Below, in pieces: positions 26,626 through 39,436 of a stretch of 64,000 nucleotides of DNA (position 1 is the first letter of the stretch; every line of letters begins with the position of its first letter). The position numbers and the translations under genes were made by a program. Location: assembly GCF_030814415.1 (NCBI RefSeq), contig NZ_JAUSVB010000001.1, positions 930,001 through 994,000 on the forward strand, written 5' to 3'. The notes beneath the pieces were generated by a model. It had not been told where the DNA came from, did no database searches, and worked only from the letters and a program-made list of their open reading frames with translations. The stretch comes from Cellulomonas humilata. GTDB taxonomy: Bacteria > Actinomycetota > Actinomycetes > Actinomycetales > Cellulomonadaceae.

Positions 26626-27815
26626 GGCAACCTCGCCTCCACGACGAACGACCCGTCGGACCCGACGCCGTGGCCGAGCTCGCCGCCCGCCAGCTCCGCG
26701 CGCTCAGCCAGGCCGGCCAGGCCGACACCCCCGGGGCGCCCGTCGGGGAGCGCGCTGAGGCTGTTGCGCACCTCGATCCGGAGCTGGGCGCCGGGTCCAC
26801 CGGCCAGCCGGACGCTCACGGGCTCACCGGGCGCGTGCTTGCGGGCATTGGTCAAGGCCTCCTGGACGATCCGGAACGACGTGCGGGACAGAGTCTGCGG
26901 GCGGGGGTCCTCGGCCAGGTCCGTGGTGTCGAGCGTGACGGCCGACCCGGCCTCCTCCGCGTCGGCGAGCAGGGCGGGGAGCTCCGCCAGGGTGGGCTGC
27001 GGAGGTTCGATGCCCGCCGCGTCCGTCCCGGCCCGCAGCACCCCGAGCACCTGACGGAGCTCGCTGAGGGCGAGCTGGGCGTTCGACTGGATCGTCTGCG
27101 CCGTCTCCCGGGTCTCCTCGCGGGTGAGGTCGTCGCGGTAGGCCAGCGCTCCCGCGTGCAGGGCGACCAGCGAGATCCGGTGCGCCAGGACGTCGTGCAT
27201 CTCCCGCGCGATCCGGGTCCGCTCGGCGTCCCGCGCCCGCTCGGAGGCGAGCTCCCGCTCACGGTCCGCCGTCGCCACCTGCTCCTGGAGCGACGCGACC
27301 AGCTCACGCCGGGTGCCGATGTAGTAGCCCGTGGCCATCGTCGCGACGAAGTACGTGATACCGACCAGGATGCCGAACAGCATGACGAACCGGTCGGGCG
27401 GGGTACCGGGGAACGCGGTGCGGTAGTACACCTCCGACAGCACGCTGACGACGAGCGTCACCGCTCCGACGACGATCACCCACGCCCGCCGGCGCCACGT
27501 GGCCATCGAGACCAGCGCGATCGTCGCCGGGCCGATGCTCGCCGTGGAGACCGTCGTCGCGACGGTCGTCAGGCACGCGACCACCAACGGGTACCGCCGC
27601 CGGAGCGGGAGCAGCCCGAGCGTCAGCACCCCGAGCAGCAGGTCGAGCGCGATCAGGCCGACCGCCACACCCTCCGGTTCGGGGGCGAAGTTCGTGTGCT
27701 CGGCCGCCGAGATCGCCCAGGCGGTGACGCCCACTGCGATGGCCACCAGGTATCGCCAGACCCGGGACCAGACCGACAGCGCAGGCTGCGGCGGGGTGGG
27801 CGGCTTCTGGGGCAT
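26613..27815 (-). CDS. NarL-type sensor histidine kinase
   Basis: A 400-residue kinase. The N-terminal half has about five membrane helices without a large extracellular domain, so it probably senses membrane or envelope state. A coiled-coil linker leads to the HisKA_3 phosphorylation site (REMHDVLAHRISLVALHAG, His near residue 211) and an HATPase domain with N-box QEALTNARKHAPG and G-box GGVGLAGLAERAELAGG. This is the family typical of LiaS/DesK-like systems in actinobacteria. It is followed by its response regulator with a 13-base overlap and is divergent from the DUF4386 gene, a possible target. Confidence 0.9.
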   Translation of the reverse strand: MPQKPPTPPQPALSVWSRVWRYLVAIAVGVTAWAISAAEHTNFAPEPEGVAVGLIALDLLLGVLTLGLLPLRRRYPLVVACLTTVATTVSTASIGPATIALVSMATWRRRAWVIVVGAVTLVVSVLSEVYYRTAFPGTPPDRFVMLFGILVGITYFVATMATGYYIGTRRELVASLQEQVATADRERELASERARDAERTRIAREMHDVLAHRISLVALHAGALAYRDDLTREETRETAQTIQSNAQLALSELRQVLGVLRAGTDAAGIEPPQPTLAELPALLADAEEAGSAVTLDTTDLAEDPRPQTLSRTSFRIVQEALTNARKHAPGEPVSVRLAGGPGAQLRIEVRNSLSALPDGRPGGVGLAGLAERAELAGGELGHGVGSDGSFVVEARLPWPA

Positions 27816-27945
27816 GACGGCAGCCTAGGCAGTGCGTCCGCAGCCCTCGCCCACCTTCCGGCCGCTCCGTCTCCACCATCCGGTGGAGCCCGGGCTGGCC
27901 GCAGCGCCGATGCCGCGGCACGCCCGGCACCGGGACGGTGGGGCC

Positions 27946-28629
27946 ATGATCAGACCACTCACCCTCGCGCGAACCGCGGGCGCCCTGTATCTCCTTCTCG
28001 CCGTGCTCGGTTCCTGGGCGCAGCTCGCCGCGCGCGGATCGGTGTACGTTCCGGACGACGCGGCCGCCACCGCCACCGGGATCGTCGAGCACGAGGCCCT
28101 GTTCCGACTCAGCATCGTGGCCGACATCCTCATGGCCGTCGTCTTCGTGCTCCTCGGCCTCACGCTCTTCCGGCTGCTCGACGGAGTCCACCGCCGCGCG
28201 GGCATCGCCCTGCTGGTCTTCGTCGCCGTCGGCGCCAGCTCCATCCTGATCAACCTGACATTCCAGGTCGGCGCCCTGATCACCGCGATCGACCCTGCGT
28301 ACGACGCAGCGACCACCCTGCTGCTGCTCGACCTGCACGCCTACGGCTACTCGCTCGGCGGGGTCTTCTTCGGCCTCTGGCTGCTCCCGATGGGCTGGGC
28401 CGCGGTCCGGACCACCCTGTTCCCGACCTGGCTCGGTGTGCTCCTGATCGCCGGCTCCGTCGCATGGGTGCTCGACCCGGTGATCCTGTTCGGGCTCCCC
28501 GACGCGACCGTCCTGAGCGCCGTCGTCGCGACGGTCACCACGGTCGCCGAGCTCACCCTGATCGCGTACCTGCTGGTCCGCGGCGTGCGCCGGGCCGCAC
28601 CGATCGCGCTACCCGTGCTCAGTCGCTGA
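27946..28629 (+). CDS. DUF4386 family integral membrane protein
   Basis: A 227-residue protein with six or seven hydrophobic helices and the DUF4386 features: a start LARTAGALYLLLAVLGSWAQ, a GIVEHEALFRLSIVADILMAVVFVLL second segment, and HAYGYSLGGVFFGLWLLPMGW. The function is unknown. It is divergent from the two-component system with a 130-base promoter gap, so it may be regulated by it (inference). Confidence 0.8.
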   Translation: MIRPLTLARTAGALYLLLAVLGSWAQLAARGSVYVPDDAAATATGIVEHEALFRLSIVADILMAVVFVLLGLTLFRLLDGVHRRAGIALLVFVAVGASSILINLTFQVGALITAIDPAYDAATTLLLLDLHAYGYSLGGVFFGLWLLPMGWAAVRTTLFPTWLGVLLIAGSVAWVLDPVILFGLPDATVLSAVVATVTTVAELTLIAYLLVRGVRRAAPIALPVLSR

Positions 28630-28637
28630 CAACGACG

Positions 28638-28668
28638 ACGCGGGACATCGGTCATCGATGTCCCGCGT
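28638..28668 (+). terminator. Terminator after the DUF4386 gene
   Basis: A perfect 13-bp stem (ACGCGGGACATCG and complement) with a 5-base loop. It also lies just past the 3' end of tRNA-Ala on the other strand and may serve both. Confidence 0.75.
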
Positions 28669-28673
28669 CTGAG

Positions 28674-28749
28674 TGGTGGAGCCAAGGGGACTCGAACCCC
28701 TAACCCCCTGCTTGCAAAGCAGGTGCGCTACCAATTGCGCCATGGCCCC
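28674..28749 (-). tRNA. tRNA-Ala(TGC), CCA encoded
   Basis: A 76-nt tRNA with acceptor GGGGCCA/TGGCTCC (one G-U pair), discriminator A and an encoded CCA. The anticodon arm CCTGC-TTTGCAA-GCAGG gives anticodon TGC. T arm AGGGG-TTCGAGT-CCCCT. Confidence 0.95.
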
Positions 28750-28777
28750 GTGCCGCACAGCGGCGGGCCCCCGACCG

Positions 28778-28897
28778 TCACTCGAACGTGTCGGTGACCT
28801 CTGCCCACAGGTCTCGCTCGTCACGATCCTGTGCGTACTTCTGCCACACAAAGAATCCGATGGCGGCAACGGCCGCCAGGAGCAGGAGCTTCTTCAT
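28778..28897 (-). CDS. DLW-39-type small membrane protein
   Basis: A 39-residue protein between two tRNA genes. The N-terminus MKKLLLLAAVAAIGFFVWQKY is a transmembrane helix with a positive start; the tail QDRDERDLWAEVTDTFE contains the DLW motif that gives the DLW-39 family its name. GGGGGAACC lies just upstream of the ATG at 28897. It is conserved in actinobacteria next to the gyrA-linked tRNAs; its function is unknown. The last residues end 28 bases before tRNA-Ala, so it may be co-transcribed with it. Confidence 0.85.
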   Translation of the reverse strand: MKKLLLLAAVAAIGFFVWQKYAQDRDERDLWAEVTDTFE

Positions 28898-28919
28898 CGG
28901 TTCCCCCACGGGTCGGGAG

Positions 28920-28993
28920 TGGGCCTAACAGGACTTGAACCTGTGACCTCTTCCTTATCAGGGAAGCGCTCTAACCGTCTGAGCTATAGGCCC
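28920..28993 (-). tRNA. tRNA-Ile(GAT)
   Basis: A 74-nt tRNA with acceptor GGGCCTA/TAGGCCC, discriminator A, anticodon arm TTCCC-TGATAAG-GAAG giving anticodon GAT, and T arm ACAGG-TTCAAGT-CCTGT. CCA is not encoded. It is located downstream of gyrA-DUF3566, as in most actinobacteria. Confidence 0.95.
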
Positions 28994-29063
28994 GTGCACT
29001 GCGCGCGCCGCAGTGGCGCCGGATGAGACTACCCCAGGGCAGGGGCACCACCCAAACCGACGA

Positions 29064-29992
29064 TCACTCGTCCGTCATGGTCACGTGCACACCGCCCACG
29101 AGCGCCGCCACGATGTTGTAGAGGAACGCGCCGATGGTCGCCAGAGCCGTGAGCAGGAAGACGTCGATGACCGCGATCAGGGTCGCGCCGGAGATGATCC
29201 GCTGGAACTCGACGTACTGCAGGATGTCGATTCCGCTCTCGGTCCCGGTGATCTGGGTGACCAGGTCGTCCGCCTTGGTGAACACCTGGAGACCGTTGAG
29301 CGTGAACCAGACGACGGCCGCAGCGACGACGATCATCACGCCGATGGCCACCGACAGCAGGAACGACAGCTTCATCACGGACCACGGGTCGACGCGCGAG
29401 ATGGCGAGCCGGACCCGGCGCGGGGCGCCGTGCGAGCCGACCGTCGGGATGCGTCCCGTGCTCGGCCGGGCACCCGTGAGGTTGTCGGTCGACGTGGCCG
29501 TCCGGGGGGCCGCCGGAGTGGTGGTCATGGACGGCTCCTTGGGAGGACGAGGTCGGGTGGCCGCAGTGAACGCGGCAGACGTGGCGACGCCGGCCTTCTT
29601 GAGCCAGACGGTGGCGGTGTCCACCGCCACCATCATCGGGGACGGTGGCTCGGGCTCACCGCTGGTTCCGGGGACGGAAGCGTCACGATCCTGTGGAGAT
29701 GTCGCGGTGGTGGTCCCGGCCTCGGGACGATCCGGACGGATCGGCGTCGCCGTCCGGGCCGCCGACGTGGACGTCCGCGTCGGCGTCACCGTCGGGGGTG
29801 ACACGCTCGCGGGCACCGTGAACGTGGTCGTCCCGTTGGAGCCGTTCAGGTTCGGCACGTGCGTCGCGGCGTCCTCGCTGTCGCTCCACGTCGGTCCGGA
29901 CCCCGTGCGCGGCGCAGACGTCGTCTGACGGCCGGCCGTCGTCGGGGTCGTCGGGCGCTTGCGTGGCGGGATCGAGGGGGGCGTGGAATCGG

Positions 29993-29996
<4 letters not shown>
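29064..29996 (-). CDS. DUF3566 membrane protein linked to gyrA
   Basis: A 310-residue protein. The first 190 residues are Pro/Thr/Ser-rich and probably disordered. The C-terminal 120 residues are the DUF3566 domain, with two transmembrane helices (about 212-236, [21 protein letters not shown], and 275-299, [24 protein letters not shown]) and [18 protein letters not shown] before the first. The ATG overlaps the gyrA stop (ATGA). The family is confined to actinobacteria and always near gyrA; no function is established. Confidence 0.85.
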
Positions 29997-32599
<2,603 letters not shown>

Positions 32600-32649
32600 C
32601 GTGGTTCCTTACGTCGTTGCTTGCTTGCTCGGGCCGTGCGCGCGCTCGA

Positions 32650-34677
32650 TCAGATGTCGAGGAAGCGCACGTCCTTCGCGTTGCGCTGGATGAACGAGCG
32701 GCGGGACTCGACGTCCTCGCCCATGAGGATCGAGAAGATCTCGTCGGCGGCCGCGGCCTCGTCGAGGGTGACCTGCAGGAGCGTGCGGTGCTCGGGCGAC
32801 ATCGTCGTCTCCCACAGCTCCTGGTAGTCCATCTCGCCCAGACCCTTGTACCGCTGGACCGAGTTGTCCTTCGGCAGCCGCTTGCCGTTGGCCTGCCCGT
32901 CGGCGATGACGGCGTCGCGCTCACGGTCCGTGTAGACGTAGTCGTGGTCGGCGTTCGCCCACTTGATCCGATATAGCGGCGGCTGCGCGATGTAGACGTG
33001 ACCGTGGGTGATCAGGTTCGGCATGTACCGGAACAGCAGCGTCAGCAGCAGGGTCCGGATGTGCTGGCCGTCGACGTCGGCGTCGGCCATGATCACGATC
33101 TTGTGGTACCTGAGCTTGGACAGGTCGAAGTCCTCACCGATGCCCGTCCCGAAGGCCGTGATCAGCGCCTGGACCTCCTGGTTGCCCAGCGCCCGGTCCA
33201 GCCGCGCCCGCTCGACGTTGAGGATCTTTCCGCGGATCGGGAGGATCGCCTGCGTGCGCGGGTTGCGCCCACGGACCGCGGAGCCACCGGCCGAGTCGCC
33301 CTCGACGATGAAGACCTCGCACTCCTCGGCCCGGCTCGACTGGCAGTCGCGGAGCTTGCCCGGCATGCCGCCCGACTCGAGCAGACCCTTGCGGCGCGTG
33401 GCCTCGCGAGCCTTGCGGGCCGCCATGCGAGCGGCAGCGGCCTGGATCGACTTGCGGATGACCTCACGGGCCTCGTTCGGGTGCGAGTCCAGCCAGTCAC
33501 CCAGCTGCTCGTTGACCACGCGCTGCACGAATGTCTTGGCCTCGGTGTTGCCCAGCTTCGTCTTCGTCTGGCCCTCGAACTGGGGCTCGCCCAGCTTGAT
33601 GGAGATGACGGCGGTCAGTCCTTCACGGATGTCGTCGCCCGTGAGGTTCTCGTCCTTCTCCTTGAGGATGCCCTTCTCCCGCGCATAGCGGTTGATCAGG
33701 GACGTCATCGCGGCGCGGAAGCCTTCTTCGTGCGTCCCGCCCTCGGTGGTGGAGATCGTGTTGGCGTACGTGTGCACCGACTCGGAGTACGCGTTGGTCC
33801 ACTGCATGGCGATCTCGACGGCGATCCGGCGCTCGGTGTCCTCGGACTCGAAGTCGATGATGTCCGGGTGGACGACCTCCACCTTCTTGGCGCTGTTGAG
33901 ATGCTTCACGTAGTCGACCAGGCCGTCGTCGTACTTGTACGTGACGTTGCGCGACGTCGGCGCCGTCTCCTCGTCGCCGGCGAGCTCGTCGCCGGTGCCC
34001 ACGTGCTCCGGACGCTCGTCCGTCAGGGAGATCTGCAGTCCCTTGTTGAGGAACGCGTACTGCTGGAAGCGCGCGCGCAGCGTCTCGAAGTCGTACTCGG
34101 TGGTCTCGAAGATGCTGGGGTCGGCCCAGAACGTCTGCGACGTGCCCGTCTCGTCGGTCGGCTCGCCCTTCTGCAGCTCGCCCAGCGGCTTGCCGCCGTC
34201 GGAGAAGTTCTGCTGCCACGTGAAGCCGTCGCGCTTGACCACGGTCTCGACCCGTGTGGACAGCGCGTTCACCACAGAGATGCCGACGCCGTGCAGACCG
34301 CCGGAGACCGCGTAGCCGGCGCCGCCGAACTTGCCGCCCGCGTGCAGGATCGTCATGACGACCTCGACGGTCGGCCGGCCCTCGGTCGGGTGGATGGCGA
34401 CCGGGATGCCACGGCCGTTGTCGACGACGCGCACGCCGCCGTCCGCGAGCAGCGTGACCTCGACGTGGTCGCAGTAGCCCGCGAGGGCCTCGTCCACGGA
34501 GTTGTCGACGACCTCGGACACCAGGTGGTGCAGGCCGCGCTCGCCGGTGGAGCCGATGTACATGCCGGGGCGCTTGCGCACCGCCTCGAGCCCCTCGAGC
34601 ACCGTGATCGCGCTGGCGTCGTACCCGCCGTTGCCGCTCTTCAACGTGCTGGACGGGGTGGTGCTCTGCTCGGCCAC
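32650..34677 (-). CDS. gyrB: DNA gyrase subunit B
   Basis: A 675-residue ATPase subunit. GHKL motifs are present ([38 protein letters not shown]), followed by the TOPRIM domain with [10 protein letters not shown] and [10 protein letters not shown], and the C-terminal QRYKGLGEM. The start is GTG at 34677 with GAGGAGC upstream. A 183-base gap separates it from dciA and probably holds its own promoter. It is followed by gyrA in the same direction. Confidence 0.97.
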   Translation of the reverse strand: MAEQSTTPSSTLKSGNGGYDASAITVLEGLEAVRKRPGMYIGSTGERGLHHLVSEVVDNSVDEALAGYCDHVEVTLLADGGVRVVDNGRGIPVAIHPTEGRPTVEVVMTILHAGGKFGGAGYAVSGGLHGVGISVVNALSTRVETVVKRDGFTWQQNFSDGGKPLGELQKGEPTDETGTSQTFWADPSIFETTEYDFETLRARFQQYAFLNKGLQISLTDERPEHVGTGDELAGDEETAPTSRNVTYKYDDGLVDYVKHLNSAKKVEVVHPDIIDFESEDTERRIAVEIAMQWTNAYSESVHTYANTISTTEGGTHEEGFRAAMTSLINRYAREKGILKEKDENLTGDDIREGLTAVISIKLGEPQFEGQTKTKLGNTEAKTFVQRVVNEQLGDWLDSHPNEAREVIRKSIQAAAARMAARKAREATRRKGLLESGGMPGKLRDCQSSRAEECEVFIVEGDSAGGSAVRGRNPRTQAILPIRGKILNVERARLDRALGNQEVQALITAFGTGIGEDFDLSKLRYHKIVIMADADVDGQHIRTLLLTLLFRYMPNLITHGHVYIAQPPLYRIKWANADHDYVYTDRERDAVIADGQANGKRLPKDNSVQRYKGLGEMDYQELWETTMSPEHRTLLQVTLDEAAAADEIFSILMGEDVESRRSFIQRNAKDVRFLDI

Positions 34678-34860
34678 GGGCGGTGGTGCTCCTCAAGCTC
34701 TCACACGCGACGGAGGGCGCCGACCGAACTTCACCGGATCGGATCACTCCATGACGCTGGAGTTCCAGGCACAGATGCGCCAGGAATGACCTTCACAGTC
34801 TACCTGGTGGACGGGCCTGGACCCTCTTTTCCCCGGGGCGTCGACCCTTGCATTCCTCGG

Positions 34861-35421
34861 TCAGCGGAACGTGTCGCGCTCGCCGCGCCCGGCGACCCTC
34901 TTCGGACCCGTCTTGAACCGAGGTCCGCCCGGGTTCAGCACGGTGATCTCGAGGACGATCCCGTCGCCGAGATCCGCCGCGAACCGCCCGAGCATCGCCG
35001 GTGCCAAGAACTTCAGCTGTGTCGCCCACGACGTCGAGTGCGCGCGCAGCGTGAGTGCCCCGCCCTCGAACGACACGTACTCGCAGTGCTCGGCGACCTG
35101 CGGGCCGACGAGCTCCGACCACCGGTGCTTGAGCACGCCCGCCACCTGGTCCGACGGCCCGCCCAGCTGGTCGAGCAGCCCGCTGACCGTCGAGCCGATG
35201 AGCTGCGGGTCGCGCGCACCCGGTCCGGCGGTCCCCACGGCCACCGGGACCAGCGGTCGGCGCCTCGCCGGGTCGCCCGGCCGGTACCCGCGCTGCGCGG
35301 CCGCGGCCTTCGCGCGACCCAGCGCACCGAGCGCCACCTGGCGCGGCGGGGTCAGCTCGACCAGGTCCCGCAGCGGGGTGTCTGCCGCCTTCGGCTGGGG
35401 GAAGAGCTCCTCAGAGGACAC
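34861..35421 (-). CDS. dciA: DciA-family (DUF721) helicase-loading protein
   Basis: A 186-residue protein; in bacteria lacking DnaC/DnaI, DciA loads the replicative helicase DnaB. The C-terminal half has the DUF721 core [43 protein letters not shown], here seen as [13 protein letters not shown] then [14 protein letters not shown]. The GTG at 35421 overlaps the recF stop by 11 bases, as is usual for the recF-dciA pair. The N-terminal half is Ala/Arg/Pro-rich. Confidence 0.9.
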   Translation of the reverse strand: MSSEELFPQPKAADTPLRDLVELTPPRQVALGALGRAKAAAAQRGYRPGDPARRRPLVPVAVGTAGPGARDPQLIGSTVSGLLDQLGGPSDQVAGVLKHRWSELVGPQVAEHCEYVSFEGGALTLRAHSTSWATQLKFLAPAMLGRFAADLGDGIVLEITVLNPGGPRFKTGPKRVAGRGERDTFR

Positions 35422-36592
35422 GCGCCACCTCACCGCCCATGACATCCACGCGCGCGCCCGCCAGCGGAGCCGGGACGTCGTCGGCCACGGCCGCTGTGAT
35501 GAGTACCTGCCGAGCGGGTGCGACGAGCTCCGCGAGCCGGTCACGGCGACGGGCGTCGAGCTCCGCGAACACGTCGTCGAGGATCAGCACCGGCTCTCCG
35601 TCCGGACCCCAGTCGCCCCCGACCCCCTCGTCGCCGCGCGTCAGCAGCTCGTACGAGGCGAGCCGCAGCGCCAGCGCGAACGACCACGACTCCCCGTGGC
35701 TCGCATACCCCTTGGCCGGCAGCCCGCCGAGCGTGAGGACCAGGTCGTCCCGGTGCGGCCCGACGAGGCTGACGCCGCGCTCGATCTCCTTGCTGCGCAA
35801 CCGGCCCATCGCTTCGAGCAGCTGCGCCTCGACCAGCTCGACACCGGCCGTGTCGTCGTCGATCTCGAGCACCGCGTCCAGCGACGCCTTGTACGTCACG
35901 ATCGCGTCGCCCTGCCCTGCGCTGACCTGCGCGTATGCCTTCTCGATGTGCGGCGCCAGAGCCCTGACCAGACTCCGCCGCGCGACGATGATCTGCGCGC
36001 CGGTCTGCGCGAGCTTGGCATCCCAGACGTCCAGCGTGCGCAGGTCCGCACCCGCACCCCGCCGCGCCACGGCCGCCGACTTCAGCAGTGCCGATCGCTG
36101 ACGGAGCACCCGGTCGTAGTCGGCCACGGTCCCCGCGACCCGCGGCGTGAGCTGGACCAGCAGGTCGTCGAGGAAGCGCCGGCGGCCGTCCGGGTCGCCC
36201 TTGACCAACGACAGGTCCTCCGGCGCGAAGAGCACCGTGCGCAGGATGCCGAGCACGTCCCGCGCACGGGTGGGCGAGCCGCCGTTCACCCGCGCACGGT
36301 TCGCCTTGCCGGGCGTGACCTCGATCTCGACCAGCGTCGTGCGCGGACGCCCGGGCTCCAGCTCACGGACGACCTTGGCCCGGACGACCGCACGGGAGGT
36401 TCCCGCGCGCACGAGCGCCGCGTCCGTCGGGACCCGGTGGCTGCCGAGCGTCGCGACGTAGCCCATCGCCTCGACCAGGTTCGTCTTGCCCTGCCCGTTG
36501 GGGCCGACGAGCGCGGTGATCCCCGGCTCCAGCGGGAGCTCGACCTGCGCGTACGAGCGGAAGTCCGTCAGGGAGAGGTGGGCGACGTACAT
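35411..36592 (-). CDS. recF: DNA replication and repair protein RecF
   Basis: A 393-residue SMC-like ATPase that loads RecA at gaps. Walker A is GPNGQGKTN near residue 31; the signature region contains [10 protein letters not shown], and Walker B is [24 protein letters not shown] at the start is typical. It lies between gnd and dciA in the conserved origin cluster. Confidence 0.95.
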   Translation of the reverse strand: MYVAHLSLTDFRSYAQVELPLEPGITALVGPNGQGKTNLVEAMGYVATLGSHRVPTDAALVRAGTSRAVVRAKVVRELEPGRPRTTLVEIEVTPGKANRARVNGGSPTRARDVLGILRTVLFAPEDLSLVKGDPDGRRRFLDDLLVQLTPRVAGTVADYDRVLRQRSALLKSAAVARRGAGADLRTLDVWDAKLAQTGAQIIVARRSLVRALAPHIEKAYAQVSAGQGDAIVTYKASLDAVLEIDDDTAGVELVEAQLLEAMGRLRSKEIERGVSLVGPHRDDLVLTLGGLPAKGYASHGESWSFALALRLASYELLTRGDEGVGGDWGPDGEPVLILDDVFAELDARRRDRLAELVAPARQVLITAAVADDVPAPLAGARVDVMGGEVARVL

Positions 36593-36601
36593 CTGGTCCG
36601 G

Positions 36602-37531
36602 CTACAACGACTGCGACGGTGGCGTGCCGGTCACCGGACCGGTGGTTCCCGCGGGCTTCACGGCGTGGCCTCCGAACTGCTGGCGCAGCGCCGCGACCGC
36701 CTTCATCGCCGGGCTCTCCTCCTGACGGGAGGCGAACCGGGCGAACAGCGATGCGGAGATGACCGGTGCCGGCACCGCCAGGTCGATCGCCTCGTCGACG
36801 GTCCACCGGCCCTCGCCGGAGTCCTCGACCCAGTCGTCGATCTCGCCCAGACCCGGGTCCTGCTCGAGCGCCTTGACCAGCAGCTCCAGCAGCCAGGACC
36901 GCACGACGGTGCCCCGCTGCCATGCGCGCATGGTGCCGTGCACGTCCGTGACCAGGTCTTTCGCAGCGAGCAGCTCGTAGCCCTCGGCGTAGGCCTGCAT
37001 CAGTCCGTACTCGATGCCGTTGTGCACCATCTTGGCGAAGTGCCCGGCGCCGACCGTTCCGGCGTGCACGAAGCCCTCGTCGCGCGGGCCCTCCGGACGT
37101 AGCGCGTCGAACACCGGCATGACCTTGGCGACGACGTCCTCGTGGCCGCCCACCATGAGCCCGTAGCCGTTCTCGAGACCCCAGACACCCCCCGAGACAC
37201 CGGCGTCCAGGAAGTCGACACCGGTCTTGGCGAGGACGTCGGAGTGCTTCTGGTCATCCTGGTAGTACGAGTTGCCGCCGTCGATGAGGACGTCACCCGC
37301 TGTCAGCAGGCCGGCGAGGTCGTTCACGACGCTGTCGGTGATGACACCCGACGGAACCATCACCCAGACGACACGCTCACCGGCAGGGAGTGCCTCGACC
37401 AGCGCCTCGAGCGAGGGGACGTCGGTGACGTCCGGGTTCCGGTCGTACCCCGTGACCTCGATGCCCGCAGCACGGATCCGGGTGCGCATGTTCGCACCCA
37501 TCTTGCCCAGACCCACCAGACCGATGTGCAT
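36602..37531 (-). CDS. gnd: 6-phosphogluconate dehydrogenase, decarboxylating, short (NAD-type) form
   Basis: A 309-residue enzyme converting 6-phosphogluconate to ribulose 5-phosphate plus CO2. The Rossmann start is GLVGLGKMGANM, with Asp after the second strand (GYDRNP) instead of the Asn-Arg-Thr of NADP enzymes, suggesting NAD preference. Substrate motifs DAGVSGGVWGLENGYGLMVGG and the catalytic Lys in GHFAKMVHNGIEYG are present. The protein is about 300 residues, as in the GndA/YqeC group. The ATG at 37531 is the family start. It is located between dnaN and recF as in other actinobacteria. Confidence 0.93.
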   Translation of the reverse strand: MHIGLVGLGKMGANMRTRIRAAGIEVTGYDRNPDVTDVPSLEALVEALPAGERVVWVMVPSGVITDSVVNDLAGLLTAGDVLIDGGNSYYQDDQKHSDVLAKTGVDFLDAGVSGGVWGLENGYGLMVGGHEDVVAKVMPVFDALRPEGPRDEGFVHAGTVGAGHFAKMVHNGIEYGLMQAYAEGYELLAAKDLVTDVHGTMRAWQRGTVVRSWLLELLVKALEQDPGLGEIDDWVEDSGEGRWTVDEAIDLAVPAPVISASLFARFASRQEESPAMKAVAALRQQFGGHAVKPAGTTGPVTGTPPSQSL

Positions 37532-37597
37532 GACTGTGCCTCTCTCGGAGCCGCGATCGCGCGTCCCACTGTGCCGCACGTGGCGGCGGTGCGCCGG

Positions 37598-38728
37598 TCA
37601 GCTGGCGAAGCGGATGGGGACCAGCAGGTAGCGGTACTCCGGGTTGTCCTCGCCGTCGAGCGACTCCTGACCCGTGAACTCCACGGGCTTGTTCGGGTGC
37701 GTGAACGACAACCGGACGAACGTGGTGCTCAGCGCGCCCAGACCGTCCAGCAGGAACTGCGGGTTGAACGCCACGGAGATGTCGTCACCGACGAGCGTCG
37801 CCTCGAGCGCCTCGGACGCCTGCGCGTCGTCGCCCTGGCCGGCGTCGAGGACGACCTGACCCTCGCTGAACGACAGGCGGATCGGGGTGTTGCGCTCGGC
37901 GACGAGGCTCACGCGCTTCGCGGCGTCCGCCAGGGCGTGCGTGCCGACGATCGCGTGGATGGGGGTCTCGTCCGGGAACAGCCGACGGACGGCGGGGTAG
38001 TCCCCGTCGACCAGGAGGCTGGTGGTCTGCCGGCCGGCCGCCTCGAACCCGATCATGTCGACGCCGGAGCCCGTGGACAGCGCCACCGTGACGGAGCCGG
38101 CGCTGCCGAGCGACTTGGCGGCGTCGGACAGCGTCCGGGCACGCACGAGCGCGACCGTCGAGATGTCCGGCGACGACGGCTTCCACGTGAGCTCGCGCAG
38201 GGCGAGCCGGTAGCGGTCGGTGGCCAGGAGCGTGACCTTCTCGCCCTCGATCTCGACCCGCACGCCTGTGAGCAGCGGCAACGTGTCGTCCCGGCTGGCG
38301 GCGACGGAGACCTGGGCGACCGCGTGGGTGAGCTCGTCGCCGTCGACGGTCCCGGTGGTCGGCGGCATGACCGGAAGGTTCGGGTAGTCCTCGACCGGCA
38401 TCGTCAGGAGCGTGAACCGGCTGGCTCCGCAGGTCACGACGACCTTGGTGCCGTCGAGGACGACGTCCACGGGCTTGTCGGGCAGGGCACGGGAGATCTC
38501 CGCGAGCAGGCGACCCGAGACCAGGACCGTGCCGGCCTCGCTCACGTCGGCGGGGATCTGCGACCGCGCGGAGACCTCGTAGTCGAAGCTCGAGAGCTGG
38601 ACCGTGCCCGTGGTGTCGGCCTCGAGGCGTACACCTGCCAGGACAGGGACCGGCGGCCGAGTGGGCAGGCTGCGCGCCGTCCACGTGACGGCGTCCGCGA
38701 GAACGTCACGGTCGACCCGGAACCTCAT
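37598..38728 (-). CDS. dnaN: DNA polymerase III beta subunit (sliding clamp)
   Basis: A 376-residue clamp that tethers the polymerase to DNA. The start MRFRVDRDVLADAVTWTARSLPTRPPVPVLAG and the C-terminal YRYLLVPIRFAS are family hallmarks; the latter completes the client-binding pocket. It is the first gene on the dnaN side of oriC, transcribed in the same direction as dnaA. Confidence 0.96.
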   Translation of the reverse strand: MRFRVDRDVLADAVTWTARSLPTRPPVPVLAGVRLEADTTGTVQLSSFDYEVSARSQIPADVSEAGTVLVSGRLLAEISRALPDKPVDVVLDGTKVVVTCGASRFTLLTMPVEDYPNLPVMPPTTGTVDGDELTHAVAQVSVAASRDDTLPLLTGVRVEIEGEKVTLLATDRYRLALRELTWKPSSPDISTVALVRARTLSDAAKSLGSAGSVTVALSTGSGVDMIGFEAAGRQTTSLLVDGDYPAVRRLFPDETPIHAIVGTHALADAAKRVSLVAERNTPIRLSFSEGQVVLDAGQGDDAQASEALEATLVGDDISVAFNPQFLLDGLGALSTTFVRLSFTHPNKPVEFTGQESLDGEDNPEYRYLLVPIRFAS

Positions 38729-39436
38729 ACCTCACCTCTCGTCGAGCTGGCCTGGCCGGCACTCCGTCACGGGTTGTGCGGGGGTCCAGGCGGGCAGGCG
38801 TCAGGCGAACACTACGCGAGTGGTCCGACGCTCGGTACGGGCATGGGGATGACAACGACAACCGTGTCGTTCGCCGCGGTGCGTCGGCCGCCTCACGTCC
38901 TCTGGCGGTGTGTGGATCCCCCTACTAGAGAAGTGTCATCGTCGTCATCGGTCCTGTGCACTGTGTGGATCGTCGATGTCCGTGCAGGTCAGGTCCCGAT
39001 CAGGCTGTGTATCCCGGTTGTGGGCCGATCCGGACGTGCGGTGGACGAGCGTGGACGGCTGTCGACGGCCGGTTCTGTGTCCACCGGTCAGGTGCGCGCC
39101 GTCCACATCGCGATGGCGTGTCATCCACCGTCGTCCACAGGTGAGTGCACAGGTGTGGAGATTCGTCCCATGCATGTCTCATCCGGAGGGTGAAGGTTCG
39201 AGTCAAGGGCTTCGAATCGATTCGACGGTGAGAGTTGTCTCATGCCCAGATGCCCGGAACGCCCGTTTGTGAACGCACACATTGCTCCCGCGATGTCCGT
39301 TTGGTGGCGTTGTCGCAGGTCAGGTGACCGCAAGGCGTTGTCAGGAGCAACGATGCGCCGAATGGGTGAACCGTGTCACAAGTGTCCCCAGGCTCCTGTG
39401 GACAGCTGTGGATAACTAGGGCCGATTCCTGCCCCG
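38729..39436. other. Replication origin oriC (dnaA-dnaN intergenic region)
   Basis: A 708-base gap without a gene. It carries many DnaA-box-like 9-mers: a perfect TGTGGATAA at 39407-39415, next to TGTGGACAG at 39397-39405; TGTGGATCC at 38911; TGTGGATCG at 38964; CGTCCACAT at 39100; TCATCCACC at 39121; CGTCCACAG at 39132; TGTGGAGAT at 39154. A perfect 14-bp palindrome, TCGAATCGATTCGA, is at 39212-39225. Local GC is lower than in the flanking genes. The position between dnaA and dnaN and the box clusters make this the origin. The exact unwinding element was not identified. Confidence 0.92.
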
